Assembly: GCF_004216755.1 (NCBI RefSeq)
Contig: NZ_SGWZ01000001.1
Coordinates: 868,001 to 932,000 of the forward strand
DNA from: Kerstersia gyiorum
GTDB taxonomy: Bacteria; Pseudomonadota; Gammaproteobacteria; Burkholderiales; Burkholderiaceae_B
Length of the DNA stretch: 64,000 nucleotides
Direction: 5' to 3'
A program made the position numbers and the translations under genes. Numbering within the stretch: the first letter of the stretch is position 1; each line of letters starts with the position of its first letter. The notes under the pieces are model-generated. The model was not told where the DNA came from and searched no databases. It was given only the letters and a program-made list of their open reading frames with translations. This document shows, piece after piece, positions 51,073 to 59,445 of this stretch.

Positions 51073-52533
51073 ATGGCGTCAGTAGCAAGAAAATGGGCAG
51101 GACAGGTGGCGGGCAGGCAACTGGCGGCGTGGATGCTGCTGGCCCTGGCTTGCCTGGGTGCGCCGGTGCAGGCGGCGCTCAAGGGAGTGCCGGCCGAAGT
51201 CGACAGCGCATGGCGGGCGACGGGCCTGCCAGAAGAGTCACTGTCGTTGGTGGTGCGCGAACTCGCCGGCAAGGAATTGGTGCACATCAACGGTGAAGTG
51301 CCGCGCAACCCGGCTTCCGTCATGAAGTTGGTGACTACCTGGGCGGCCTTGTCCGAGCTGGGGCCGGCGCATACCTGGCGCACGGCCCTGCTGACCGAAC
51401 CCGGCGCGCGTCCCGATGAGCAGGGCCGCTTGCCTGGCGCTCTTTATCTGCGCGCCTCGGGCGACCCCTTGTTCGATATACGCGACCTTTGGGCGCTGCT
51501 GCGCGAACTGCGTCTGCGCGGCGTACAGCATATCGGCCAGGTAGTGGTGGACCGTAGTGTTTTCGGGCCGGTGCAGATAGATCCCGGCGCGTTCGATGGC
51601 GCCGGGGACCGTCCCTACAACGCCAGCCCCGATGCCCTGGTGGTCGGGTTCGGTGCGTCGCGGCTGTTGTTCCTGCCCGATGCGCCTGCGCGCAAATGGC
51701 GTGCCACGATGGACCCGCCGCTGCCGGGCGTGCGCCTGGAAGGCGAGGTGGAATGGAGCGATGTCCGCTGCCCGGGTGCGCCGGTCGTGCGTACCGAGCC
51801 GGTGATTCACCAGGACGGCATCGTGCTGAAGCTGAGCGGCAAGGTGGCAGGGTCTTGCGGTGAATTCAGCCTGTATCGGCTGGCGCTGGGGCAGGTCGAC
51901 TTTGCCCAGCGTACTTTCGAGTATCTCTGGCGCTCCATGGGCGGGACGTTTGGCGGGCAATGGCGCGATGGCCAGGTGCCGCCGGATGCGGTGCTGCTGG
52001 CACAGCACGAGTCGCCGCCGCTGTCGGATGTAATCCGGGTCATCAATAAACGCAGCAACAACGTTATGGCGCGCATGGTGCTGCTGGCGCTGGGCGTCGA
52101 GCGTGGCCGCGGGCCGGCGACGGTGTCAGGCAGCGGCCAGGTGGCGCAGGCCGTGCTGGCGCGCCAGGGGCTGGCCATGCCGGAGCTGGTGCTGGACAAC
52201 GGCGCCGGGCTATCCCGCCAGGCGGCTGTTTCGGCAGATAGCCTGGCATCCCTGCTGGATGTGGCCTGGCGTTCTCCGTGGATGCCGGAGTTTCTGTCTT
52301 CTCTGGCAATTGTGGGCGTGGATGGCACGGTCAGGCGGCGCTTGCAGAACAAGCAGGCGCAGGGCCGGGCGCACCTGAAGACGGGGTCTTTACGGGATGT
52401 TCGTGCGATTGCGGGCTATGTGTCCGGCGCCAGCGGCAAGCGCTACATCGTCGTCAGCATCGTCAATCATGCCGAGGCGGACAAGGTGCGCGCATTCGAC
52501 GACGCGTTGGTGGCCTGGCTCGCCGAGCGGTGA
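51073..52533 (+). CDS. dacB: D-alanyl-D-alanine carboxypeptidase/endopeptidase (PBP4)
   Basis: 486 aa from ATG 51073. A signal peptide (about 1-34, ending PVQA) is followed by the S13 peptidase: S82-x2-K85 (SVMK), S328-N-N (SNN) and K436-T-G (KTG). The class C-type PBP hydrolyses D-Ala-D-Ala and cross-bridges in peptidoglycan. The long in-frame extension upstream to 50953 has no signal features and is not used. It is divergent from queA with a 210-base shared promoter region. Confidence 0.94.
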   Translation: MASVARKWAGQVAGRQLAAWMLLALACLGAPVQAALKGVPAEVDSAWRATGLPEESLSLVVRELAGKELVHINGEVPRNPASVMKLVTTWAALSELGPAHTWRTALLTEPGARPDEQGRLPGALYLRASGDPLFDIRDLWALLRELRLRGVQHIGQVVVDRSVFGPVQIDPGAFDGAGDRPYNASPDALVVGFGASRLLFLPDAPARKWRATMDPPLPGVRLEGEVEWSDVRCPGAPVVRTEPVIHQDGIVLKLSGKVAGSCGEFSLYRLALGQVDFAQRTFEYLWRSMGGTFGGQWRDGQVPPDAVLLAQHESPPLSDVIRVINKRSNNVMARMVLLALGVERGRGPATVSGSGQVAQAVLARQGLAMPELVLDNGAGLSRQAAVSADSLASLLDVAWRSPWMPEFLSSLAIVGVDGTVRRRLQNKQAQGRAHLKTGSLRDVRAIAGYVSGASGKRYIVVSIVNHAEADKVRAFDDALVAWLAER

Positions 52534-52692
52534 ATGTCGGGCGTTCGCTTATTACCCCTGGCGGGCGTGAGGGCAGGATAGGGCCGGGTTAAGGGCTTGC
52601 TTGCTGGTGGCGGCAGCCCTGGCGGCGTGGCGGCCGCAATGCCGAAAAAGGTGTTTTTCGAGGCGCGGGCCGGGGCAGGCTGCATTTAGTTC

Positions 52693-52721
52693 TTGCCAGT
52701 CGCCTGCCCTTCCGTTATAGA
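52693..52721 (+). promoter_or_regulatory. Candidate sigma-70 promoter for upp
   Basis: TTGCCA (52693-52698), 17-base spacer and TATAGA (52716-52721). The upp ATG is 29 bases further on. A CGAAAAA-GGTG-TTTTTCG hairpin at 52643-52660 just upstream may end the dacB transcript. Confidence 0.65.
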
Positions 52722-52749
52722 TGCGAGCGCAGATATACGGAGATATTTC

Positions 52750-53388
52750 ATGGCACTTTACGAAGTCCGCCACCCGCTGATTCGTCACAAGCTCGGGTTG
52801 ATGCGGCGAGCCGATTTGAGCACCAAGAGTTTTCGCGAGCTTTCACAAGAGGTCGCCGCCCTGCTGACCTACGAGGCTTCGCGGGATATGCCGCTGGAAG
52901 CGCATGAAGTCCAGGGATGGTGTGGCGCCGTCAGCGTGGAAAAACTGGCTGGCAAAAAAGTGACGGTCGTGCCTATCCTGCGTGCCGGTATCGGCATGCT
53001 GGATGGCGTGCTGACACTGATCCCGGGTGCGCGCGTGAGCGCCGTCGGGGTGGCGCGCAACGAGGAAACGCTGGAAGCCCATACCTACCTGGAAAAGCTT
53101 GCCAGCGACATGGACCAGCGCCTGGCGCTGATCATAGACCCGATGCTGGCGACTGGCGGTTCCATGGTGGCGACCATCGACCTGCTCAAGCGCGCTGGCT
53201 GCCGCGACATTCGCGCGCTGGTTCTGGTGGCTGCGCCCGCCGGTATCGAAAAAGTGCAATCACGCCATCCGGAGGTGGACATCTATACGGCATCCATAGA
53301 CCAGGGCCTCAATGAGCACGGTTACATCGTGCCCGGCCTGGGTGACGCCGGCGACCGCATTTTTGGTACGCAGCAGAAAAGCAGCTGA
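52750..53388 (+). CDS. upp: Uracil phosphoribosyltransferase
   Basis: 212 aa from ATG 52750. The PRPP loop is in LIIDPMLATGGSM, and the family blocks are PLIRHKLGLMR, VPILRAGIGMLDG and the uracil-binding GYIVPGLGDAGDRIFGT. It salvages uracil to UMP. The RBS ACGGAG is upstream of the ATG; 52693 is another possible start but the conserved N-terminus begins MALYEVRHPLI. Confidence 0.97.
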   Translation: MALYEVRHPLIRHKLGLMRRADLSTKSFRELSQEVAALLTYEASRDMPLEAHEVQGWCGAVSVEKLAGKKVTVVPILRAGIGMLDGVLTLIPGARVSAVGVARNEETLEAHTYLEKLASDMDQRLALIIDPMLATGGSMVATIDLLKRAGCRDIRALVLVAAPAGIEKVQSRHPEVDIYTASIDQGLNEHGYIVPGLGDAGDRIFGTQQKSS

Positions 53389-53462
53389 TCCGGCAACGGC
53401 AGCAACCGCAGGCGGCAAGGTCCGCCTGCCGAAGCAGCGTGGTGAAGTCGGTGGAGAATGTT

Positions 53463-53504
53463 GGCTTCGGGCTTCGGGCTTCGGGCTTCGGGCTTCGGGC
53501 TTCA
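53463..53504. repeat. Tandem 7-bp repeat (GGCTTCG)
   Basis: Five perfect copies and a sixth with one change, in the gap between upp and the convergent cysG. The unit is 7 bp, so copy number changes would shift any frame. It lies outside called genes, past the cysG stop. A small hairpin (53408-53429) precedes it. Confidence 0.85.
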
Positions 53505-53520
53505 GCGGCAGGCGTCGGCT

Positions 53521-54972
53521 TCAGGTGGCAGGAACCAGCGAGGCTGGCGTCTGTATCGCTTTGGGTGTGCTGTCCAGCAGTTCGCCGAACCAGTGGTGGG
53601 TCGTTGCCAGGGCTGCCACTTCGCCGATGATCAGCAAGGCAGGCGCATGAATGGCGTGTCGCTGGGCATCCTGCGCCAGGCGTGCCAGGGTCGTGGGCAG
53701 CACGCGCTGCCCGGGTAGCGACCCATTTTCTATCAGGGCACAGGGCGTGTTTGCCGCACGGCCATGGGCCTGCAATTGCTGGCTCAGGGTGTCCAGCTGG
53801 CCGACGCCCATGTAGAACGCCAGGGTCTGGTGTTCTGCCGCCAGCGCGCGCCAATCGAGCGTATCTTCCGACTTGGCGCAATGCGCTGTGATCAGGCGCA
53901 CGGACTGCGCGTGGTCACGATGGGTCAGGGGGATGCCGCTATAGGCCGCACAGGCCAGCGCGGCGGTAATGCCCGGCACGATTTCGTAGGGGATGCCGTC
54001 GGCGCGCAAAGCGCTGATTTCCTCGCCCCCACGCCCGAAAATGAAAGCATCCCCGCCTTTCAGGCGCACGACTTTTCGGCCGGCGCCGGCGTGTTCGCGC
54101 ATCAAGGCGTGGATATTCTCCTGGGTGGCATCATGGTTGCCGCCCAGGCGCTTGCCCACGGAAATGCGGGTGGCGTCGCGTCGCGCCAGCGACAGGATCT
54201 CATCACTCACCAGCCGGTCGTACAGGATGACGTCGGCTTCATTCAGGGCACGCAGGGCCTTGAGCGTCAGGAGCCCGGGGTCGCCTGGTCCGGCTCCTAC
54301 CAGCGTGACACTGCCCGGCAGCGGCGGGTATTCCTGTGCCAGCGCCTGCTGCAAGGCCTGTTCGGCGGCTTGCGGGCGAGCCTGGCGCAGCAGGGCAGCC
54401 ACCGGGCCGTCCAGCAGCCAATCATAGAACTGGCGCCGGCGCCGCAGGTCGGGCAGGCGCGCACGGATGCTGATACGCCGCTTGGCGGCCAGGCTGGCGA
54501 GCTGGCCCAGGGAGTGGTCCAGCAGGCTTTCCAGGCGCTCGCGGATGCGGCGGGCCAGCACCGGCGCCGTGCCGCCAGATGAAATGGCGATCTGTATGGG
54601 GTCGCGGTTGATGACGGACGGCACCTGGAAACTGCAGCGTTGCGGATCGTCGACGACATTGGTGAAGATGTGGTGCTGCTCGCCTGCTGCCGCGACGGCT
54701 GCATTCAGTGCGACATCGTCGGTGGCGGCAATGATCAGCCAGTTGCCGGCCACCCAGCCCGGTTCGAAGTGGCCGTCTATGTGGCGCAGCCTGCCCTGGT
54801 CGCGCAGTGCGCGCAGTGCTGGCGTCAATGCGGGGGCGCCCAGGGTGACTGCCGCGCCGGCGTCCAGCAAGGCGAGCGTTTTACGCTCGGCGACATCGCC
54901 CCCGCCCACGACCAGAACGGCGCGGTTGCGTAAGTCGGCAAAAATTGGAAACAACGGCATGGCGGCAGGCAT
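53521..54972 (-). CDS. cysG: Siroheme synthase (uroporphyrinogen methyltransferase / precorrin-2 dehydrogenase / ferrochelatase)
   Basis: 483 aa, trifunctional. The N-terminal NAD domain (about 1-215) has VVGGGDVAERK and ISSGGTAPVLARRIRERLE. The C-terminal methyltransferase (about 220-465) has VGAGPGDPGLLTLKAL, YDRLVS, GDAFIFGRGGEE and GIPLTHRDHA. It makes siroheme for sulfite and nitrite reductases. Either ATG 54972 or 54960 may be the start (MPAAMPLF). Confidence 0.95.
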   Translation of the reverse strand: MPAAMPLFPIFADLRNRAVLVVGGGDVAERKTLALLDAGAAVTLGAPALTPALRALRDQGRLRHIDGHFEPGWVAGNWLIIAATDDVALNAAVAAAGEQHHIFTNVVDDPQRCSFQVPSVINRDPIQIAISSGGTAPVLARRIRERLESLLDHSLGQLASLAAKRRISIRARLPDLRRRRQFYDWLLDGPVAALLRQARPQAAEQALQQALAQEYPPLPGSVTLVGAGPGDPGLLTLKALRALNEADVILYDRLVSDEILSLARRDATRISVGKRLGGNHDATQENIHALMREHAGAGRKVVRLKGGDAFIFGRGGEEISALRADGIPYEIVPGITAALACAAYSGIPLTHRDHAQSVRLITAHCAKSEDTLDWRALAAEHQTLAFYMGVGQLDTLSQQLQAHGRAANTPCALIENGSLPGQRVLPTTLARLAQDAQRHAIHAPALLIIGEVAALATTHHWFGELLDSTPKAIQTPASLVPAT

Positions 54973-55374
54973 GGCAGAAAGGGCAGCTTATTTTGGCATC
55001 GACGCTCCACTGCTGGAATGATTGAAAACTCATGACTTAATGACTTATCGGCATATGGGAGGCAGCGCGATTGCCTGGGGCGATACAGACCTGGCAGTCT
55101 GTTTTTCGAGGCGGTATCTGGCCTGAAAGCGGCGGTACGGCGCGTTTGAAACAATTTGTCTGACTTGGCCTGAACTATGGCTTGCCGCAGCGCTTTGCGC
55201 TGCTATCATGACGACATGGGCCGTTTTGACGGCGCCTGTCCGCGGTGTCTACGCTTTGCGGCGGATGTTGCCTGGCAGCGCTGGAGGATGGCTAGAACAT
55301 GTATTTTCATCCGTCAGTCATGGCGGCATTTCATCGCCGCGCCCTGTGGGGCGCGTTTTCCAGGAGCAGAATCC
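54973..55374. other. Divergent intergenic region between cysG and the DUF883 gene
   Basis: About 400 bases. The DUF883 promoter is at 55182-55209; the cysG promoter should be near 54990-55060, where the sequence is AT-rich. No coding region on either strand looked real. Confidence 0.5.
55182..55209 (+). promoter_or_regulatory. Sigma-70 promoter candidate for the DUF883 operon
   Basis: TTGCCG (55182-55187), 16-base spacer and TATCAT (55204-55209). The predicted transcript has a leader of about 160 bases before the first gene. Confidence 0.6.
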
Positions 55375-55689
55375 ATGTCTCGTAAATCCGCGGAATCCAC
55401 CAGGGACGTCCTGATCGACAACGTGAAGTCCACGTTGCATGATGCTGAAGCGCTGTTGCGTGAAGCGGCTGCCAGCAGTGGCGAGAAAGCCGCCGAGCTG
55501 CGCGAGCGGGCCTTGGTTTCCCTCAAGCGCACCCGAGAAGCCGTGCATGACGCACAGGACGCCATCGTGACGCAAGGCCGTCGCGCTGCGCGCGCCACCG
55601 ATGACTATGTGCACGACAAGCCCTGGCAGGCCATTGCTGCCGCCGGCGTGGTGGGACTGTTGCTGGGCTTGGTAATCGGCCGTCGCTGA
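55375..55689 (+). CDS. DUF883 / ElaB-YqjD-family protein, probable ribosome-associated
   Basis: 104 aa. A long amphipathic, charged helix (about residues 10-80) is followed by a C-terminal membrane helix with a Gly-rich pattern (AAGVVGLLLGLVIGRR), as in YqjD/ElaB/YgaM. E. coli members bind ribosomes at the inner membrane in stationary phase. The ATG 55375 has CAGGAG upstream. It is the first gene of a three-gene set with YqjE-like and YqjK-like partners. Confidence 0.9.
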   Translation: MSRKSAESTRDVLIDNVKSTLHDAEALLREAAASSGEKAAELRERALVSLKRTREAVHDAQDAIVTQGRRAARATDDYVHDKPWQAIAAAGVVGLLLGLVIGRR

Positions 55690-55725
55690 CTGGCGTAGCC
55701 GGCCAGACGCTACCGGGAAATCCGT

Positions 55726-56163
55726 ATGAACCTGAAAGACTCTCTTACCGCCTTGGGTGCGACCGTTCTGGAGGCGTTCAGGACGCGTTTGGAACTGTTC
55801 GGTCTCGAGCTCGCGGAAGCGCGCCTGCGGCTGGTCAAGCTGCTGGGCATGTTCTTCGTCGCGGTTTTTCTGTTGGCGCTGGCTGTCCTGCTATTTTCGC
55901 TCTGGTTCGCCATGTTGTTCTGGCAGACTGAGTACCGCTACATCGCATTGGGGGCGCTGGCCGGCGTTTACGCGCTGATCGGCCTGTTCCTGCTATACCG
56001 GCTGCGGCACGACCTGGTGCATGGTGAATCTCCTTTTGCCGCGACCCTGGAAGAGCTGCGCCGTGACGCAGACATGCTCAAGCATCTGCGCAGTGAAGTC
56101 GACGCGGCAGGCCAGGCGCTCGAGCGGCAATCCCTGCAATCTGGCCGGGAGGATCGTCCGTGA
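55726..56163 (+). CDS. Phage holin family / YqjE-like inner membrane protein
   Basis: 145 aa. Two membrane helices (about 42-65 and 73-95) are flanked by charged, helical segments; the N-terminal block RLELFGLELAEARLRLVKLL is typical of PF07332. Usually found next to a YqjD-like gene, as here, 36 bases downstream. Function unknown. Stop overlaps the next gene by 4 bases. Confidence 0.88.
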   Translation: MNLKDSLTALGATVLEAFRTRLELFGLELAEARLRLVKLLGMFFVAVFLLALAVLLFSLWFAMLFWQTEYRYIALGALAGVYALIGLFLLYRLRHDLVHGESPFAATLEELRRDADMLKHLRSEVDAAGQALERQSLQSGREDRP

Positions 56164-56480
56164 GCAAGAAAATGTCGGATCGCCAGATGAAGATCGCCCT
56201 CCTGCGTACGCAGGCATCCGTCGAGCGTGAATTGTTACTGCAATATGCTGCCTCGGCGCGGGATAACGTTTCGCGCGTGACCAGCTGGGGCGGCAAGGTC
56301 GGTGGCAGCGGGATCATCGGCAGTGTGTTCCGTATTTGGACGCTGGCCTTGCGTCATCCGGTGATTACGTCGACGGCATCGGCGTGGCTGTTGCGCGGCA
56401 AGCGTTCGCGCTGGCTGCGGCTGGGCGGCGTGGCCGTCGTGGCCTGGCGTGTCTTCAGCATGCTGGGCGGGCGTCGTTAA
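56160..56480 (+). CDS. YqjK-like small protein of the same operon
   Basis: 106 aa, start GTG 56160 in the GTGA overlap with the previous stop; ATG 56172 is an alternative. It is basic, with a helical N-terminal half (RQMKIALLRTQASVERELLLQYA) and a weakly hydrophobic C-terminal stretch. By position it corresponds to YqjK, but resemblance is weak. Probably a membrane-associated partner of the two upstream proteins. Confidence 0.7.
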   Translation: MSKKMSDRQMKIALLRTQASVERELLLQYAASARDNVSRVTSWGGKVGGSGIIGSVFRIWTLALRHPVITSTASAWLLRGKRSRWLRLGGVAVVAWRVFSMLGGRR

Positions 56481-56545
56481 GCAAGCTCCTGCCCTGGCCT
56501 GACGGCGTCTGGCACTGTTTGCCGCTGGCGGGGCAGGGGTGTTTC

Positions 56546-56563
56546 CGTCAATTGCGTCAATTG
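56546..56563. repeat. Two tandem copies of CGTCAATTG upstream of the heme operon
   Basis: Perfect 9-bp direct repeats (56546-56554 and 56555-56563), in the 240-base gap before hmuT. The -10 candidate TAATAT at 56606-56611 is about 45 bases downstream, so the repeat is well placed for an activator. Confidence 0.45.
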
Positions 56564-56720
56564 CCGTACAGCACGATTTGCCCGGCCTGAGCGGGAAACT
56601 TGCTGTAATATAGAACGATTATCTTTTAGTCCTTTTTTCCCCTGGCCTTGATCGTTCGGTGGATGGACGCCTGCGTGTGCGGGCGCTGGTCCCGGTATCC
56701 GGAATAATGACGGAAATTCT

Positions 56721-57566
56721 ATGAAGAAACTGCTGGTAGCGCTGCTGGGCGCGGCGTTTTGCGCGGGGGCCCAGGCTGCCCCGGAACGTATTGTGTCGCT
56801 GGGTGGCACGGTGACCGAGATCATCTATGACCTGGGCCATGGCGACAGTGTCGTGGCCAGTGATATCTCCAGCATCTACCCACCAGCCGTGCAGTCCCTG
56901 CCGCGTGTCGGCTACTACCGTACCGCACCGGTGGAAGGCATTGCCGCCATGCAGCCGGACCTGATTCTGGCTTCGGAACAGGCCGGTCCGCAGCAAACCT
57001 TCAAGCGCCTGAGTGATCTGGGCATCAAGGTCGTACAGGTTTCCGACGGCCACTCCATTGAATCCCTGTTCGAGCGCATTGACAGCGTGGCAGATGCGCT
57101 GGACGACCAAGCGGCCGGCAAGGCCCTGGCCGAGAAAATTCGCACGGATCTCGATGCCAGCCTGGCACTGCCGGAAACGCCCCTGTCCGCCCTGTTCATC
57201 ATGGTGCGCACCAGCAAGCCTTCCGGGGCGGGCAATGGCACGGCGGTCAATGAGGTCCTGAAGCTGGCCGGCCTGAAGAATGCCATGGCGGAGCAGCAAG
57301 GATACAAGACGCTGTCGGCCGAAGGCGTCATCCAGCTTGCGCCCGAGATGATCGTGACCACCACGATGTCACTGGAAGCCGTGGGCGGCATGGAAAAATT
57401 CCTGCAGTTGCTTGGCGTCTCTGCGACCCCTGCCGCCAAGGCTGGCCGGGTGCTTGCACTCGACGACCTGTTGATCATGGGTATGGGGCCGCGTTTGCCC
57501 GAGGCCGTTCGCAGTCTCAAGGAAGCAGCCGCCAAACCGGCTACCGGCAGCAGCAGCGGTTCCTGA
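56721..57566 (+). CDS. hmuT: Heme ABC transporter substrate-binding protein
   Basis: 281 aa. Signal peptide 1-19 (cleavage after AQA) and a Fe-siderophore/heme class III binding fold, with ERIVSLGGTVTEIIYDLGHGD and VGYYRTAPVEGIAAMQPDLIL. It binds heme in the periplasm and delivers it to the HmuUV complex encoded downstream. A GATTATC half-site at 56617-56623 resembles part of a Fur box but is too weak to call. Length and order fit HmuT/BhuT. The ATG 56721 is preceded by ACGGAA. Confidence 0.9.
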   Translation: MKKLLVALLGAAFCAGAQAAPERIVSLGGTVTEIIYDLGHGDSVVASDISSIYPPAVQSLPRVGYYRTAPVEGIAAMQPDLILASEQAGPQQTFKRLSDLGIKVVQVSDGHSIESLFERIDSVADALDDQAAGKALAEKIRTDLDASLALPETPLSALFIMVRTSKPSGAGNGTAVNEVLKLAGLKNAMAEQQGYKTLSAEGVIQLAPEMIVTTTMSLEAVGGMEKFLQLLGVSATPAAKAGRVLALDDLLIMGMGPRLPEAVRSLKEAAAKPATGSSSGS

Positions 57567-57567
57567 C

Positions 57568-58572
57568 GTGGCACTGAGTTCAAGCCGTTCCCAGCGTGTC
57601 GGGCTGCTGGGGTTGACTGCATTTACCCTGTTGATTGCCTTACTGGCCGCAGTTTCCGGGGCTGTCGAGATTCCCCTGATGCGGATTCCGGCGCTGCTGG
57701 CCGGAACCCAGGCGCCGGAGGAAACCCTGTGGCGCAATGTGCTGCTGGATATCCGCCTGCCTCGGGTGCTGTTCGCCTTGCTGGCGGGAGCGGCGCTGGC
57801 CGTATCCGGCGCGGTGATGCAGGCGCTGTTCCGCAATCCGCTGGCCGAGCCTGGCCTGGTCGGTATTTCAGCCGGCGGCTCCCTGGGGGCTGTCGGGGCC
57901 ATTGTGCTGACCAATGGCGGGTTCTGGGTGCTGGCGCCTTCGGCCTTTGTCGGCAGCCTGCTGGCGACCATGCTGGCCTATATGCTGGGCCGCCGCTTTC
58001 CCGGCGTTGCCGGTTTGTTGCTGGCAGGGATCGCGATTAACGCGGTCGCAGGCAGCATCATCGGTATCTTCACATTCATTGCCACGGATACCCAACTGCG
58101 CGATCTGACTTTCTGGAGCATGGGCAGTCTGGCTGCGGCAGACTGGAAGCTGCTGTCCTACCTCGCGCCATGGCTGGTGATCGTAGGCGCCTGGATGCTA
58201 TTCCAGTGGCGGGCGCTCAATGCCTTGCTGCTGGGTGAGCGCGAAGCGCAGCATCTGGGCTATGCATTGAAATCCATCCGCCGCCGCCTGGTCGTGGGCA
58301 CGGCGCTGATCGTCGGTCCGCTGGTTGCCGTCACGGGCGGCATCGCGTTTGTTGGGCTGGTCGTGCCGCACTTGATCCGCCTGACCTTCGGTGCCGACCA
58401 CCGCTGGTTGCTGCCGGGGTCGGTCGTGGCCGGTGGCCTGGGCTTGACGCTGGCCGACTGGGTTTCTCGCATTGCGGTGATTCCGGCGGAGCTGCCCATT
58501 GGCTTGGTGACCAGCCTTATCGGCGGTCCGTTCTTCCTGTGGCTGCTGGCCCGTCGCAAGGGGCTGACATGA
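57568..58572 (+). CDS. hmuU: Heme ABC transporter permease
   Basis: 334 aa, FecCD family, about nine or ten helices. Blocks: RLPRVLFALLAGAALAVSGAVMQALFRNPLAEPGLVGISAGGSLG and the coupling loop GEREAQHLGYALKSIRRR. Start GTG 57568, one base after the hmuT stop. It forms the membrane channel with HmuV; a homodimer is usual. Confidence 0.93.
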   Translation: MALSSSRSQRVGLLGLTAFTLLIALLAAVSGAVEIPLMRIPALLAGTQAPEETLWRNVLLDIRLPRVLFALLAGAALAVSGAVMQALFRNPLAEPGLVGISAGGSLGAVGAIVLTNGGFWVLAPSAFVGSLLATMLAYMLGRRFPGVAGLLLAGIAINAVAGSIIGIFTFIATDTQLRDLTFWSMGSLAAADWKLLSYLAPWLVIVGAWMLFQWRALNALLLGEREAQHLGYALKSIRRRLVVGTALIVGPLVAVTGGIAFVGLVVPHLIRLTFGADHRWLLPGSVVAGGLGLTLADWVSRIAVIPAELPIGLVTSLIGGPFFLWLLARRKGLT

Positions 58573-59363
58573 GCCTGAGTGCAAATACGATCGCGGTTTC
58601 CCGGCGGACGCGTGAAATACTGTCGGATGTTTCGCTGGATCTGCTGTCGGGCAGTGTTGTCGCGCTGCTGGGCGCCAACGGGGCAGGCAAATCCACCTTG
58701 CTGGGCGCTTTGGCCAATGAACTGTCCTACCAGCGTGGGCAGGTGACGCTGGATGGCACCGAGCTGGCGGAAGTCGGGCACCATGGTCTGGCCCGCCGCC
58801 GCGCGGTATTGCCGCAGCATTCGTCGCTGTCCTTCGATATGCCGGTGGATCAGGTTGTCGCCATGGGGGCCTATCCGTTCCCCGAAGTCGAGCCAGCCGT
58901 GGTTGAAGCGGAGATTCGCCGGGCGTTGGCCTGTGTCGAATGCGAAGCCTTCCTGGGCCGGCGCTATGGTGAACTATCGGGAGGGGAGCAGCAGCGCGTG
59001 CAGAGCGCCCGGGTGCTGCTGCAATGCCTGGTTGGCCGTACCGCAGGTGATGCGCGCTATCTGATGCTGGATGAACCTACCGCAAGCCTGGACCCGCGTC
59101 ACCAGCAAGGCCTGCTGCGCGCCGTCACGCAACTGGCGGCAACCGAACGTCTCGGGGTGTTGGCCATCCTGCATGATGTCAATCTGGCGGCGCGCTGGTG
59201 CGACCGCATCGCGCTGCTGGCGCAAGGCCGGCTGATCGCCTGCGGTGCGCCGGCGGAGGTGCTGACGGAAGCCAACCTGGCCGAAGTCTACGACATGCCG
59301 GTGCGTGTCCTGCCGCATCCGCTGGCGCCGGAACGTCCGCTGGTTTGCTTCGACCTGGATTGA
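58569..59363 (+). CDS. hmuV: Heme ABC transporter ATP-binding protein
   Basis: 264 aa. Walker A GANGAGKST at residues 35-43, signature LSGGEQQRVQSARVLL, Walker B YLMLDEPTASLD and a switch His in ILHDVNLAARW. The start ATG 58569 overlaps the permease stop (ATGA). It powers uptake of heme. The operon lacks a TonB-dependent receptor or heme oxygenase here. A 9-bp hairpin (59373-59396) follows. Confidence 0.93.
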   Translation: MSLSANTIAVSRRTREILSDVSLDLLSGSVVALLGANGAGKSTLLGALANELSYQRGQVTLDGTELAEVGHHGLARRRAVLPQHSSLSFDMPVDQVVAMGAYPFPEVEPAVVEAEIRRALACVECEAFLGRRYGELSGGEQQRVQSARVLLQCLVGRTAGDARYLMLDEPTASLDPRHQQGLLRAVTQLAATERLGVLAILHDVNLAARWCDRIALLAQGRLIACGAPAEVLTEANLAEVYDMPVRVLPHPLAPERPLVCFDLD

Positions 59364-59445
59364 AGACCAGGCCATGCCGCCCATACTGGCGGCATGAGCC
59401 CGGGCGTGGGCAGGGCGAGCCGGTGCCCACGTCGCGGTGGTGCTG

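Noticed and set aside
53309..53881. Minus-strand coding frame through the 7-bp repeat
   Set aside because: The frame is created by the low-complexity repeat (RSPKPEA pattern) and overlaps the confident upp and cysG ends.
56604..56632. Fur box upstream of hmuT
   Set aside because: A single GATAAT-like hexamer on the minus strand has no adjacent partner, so the match is too weak.
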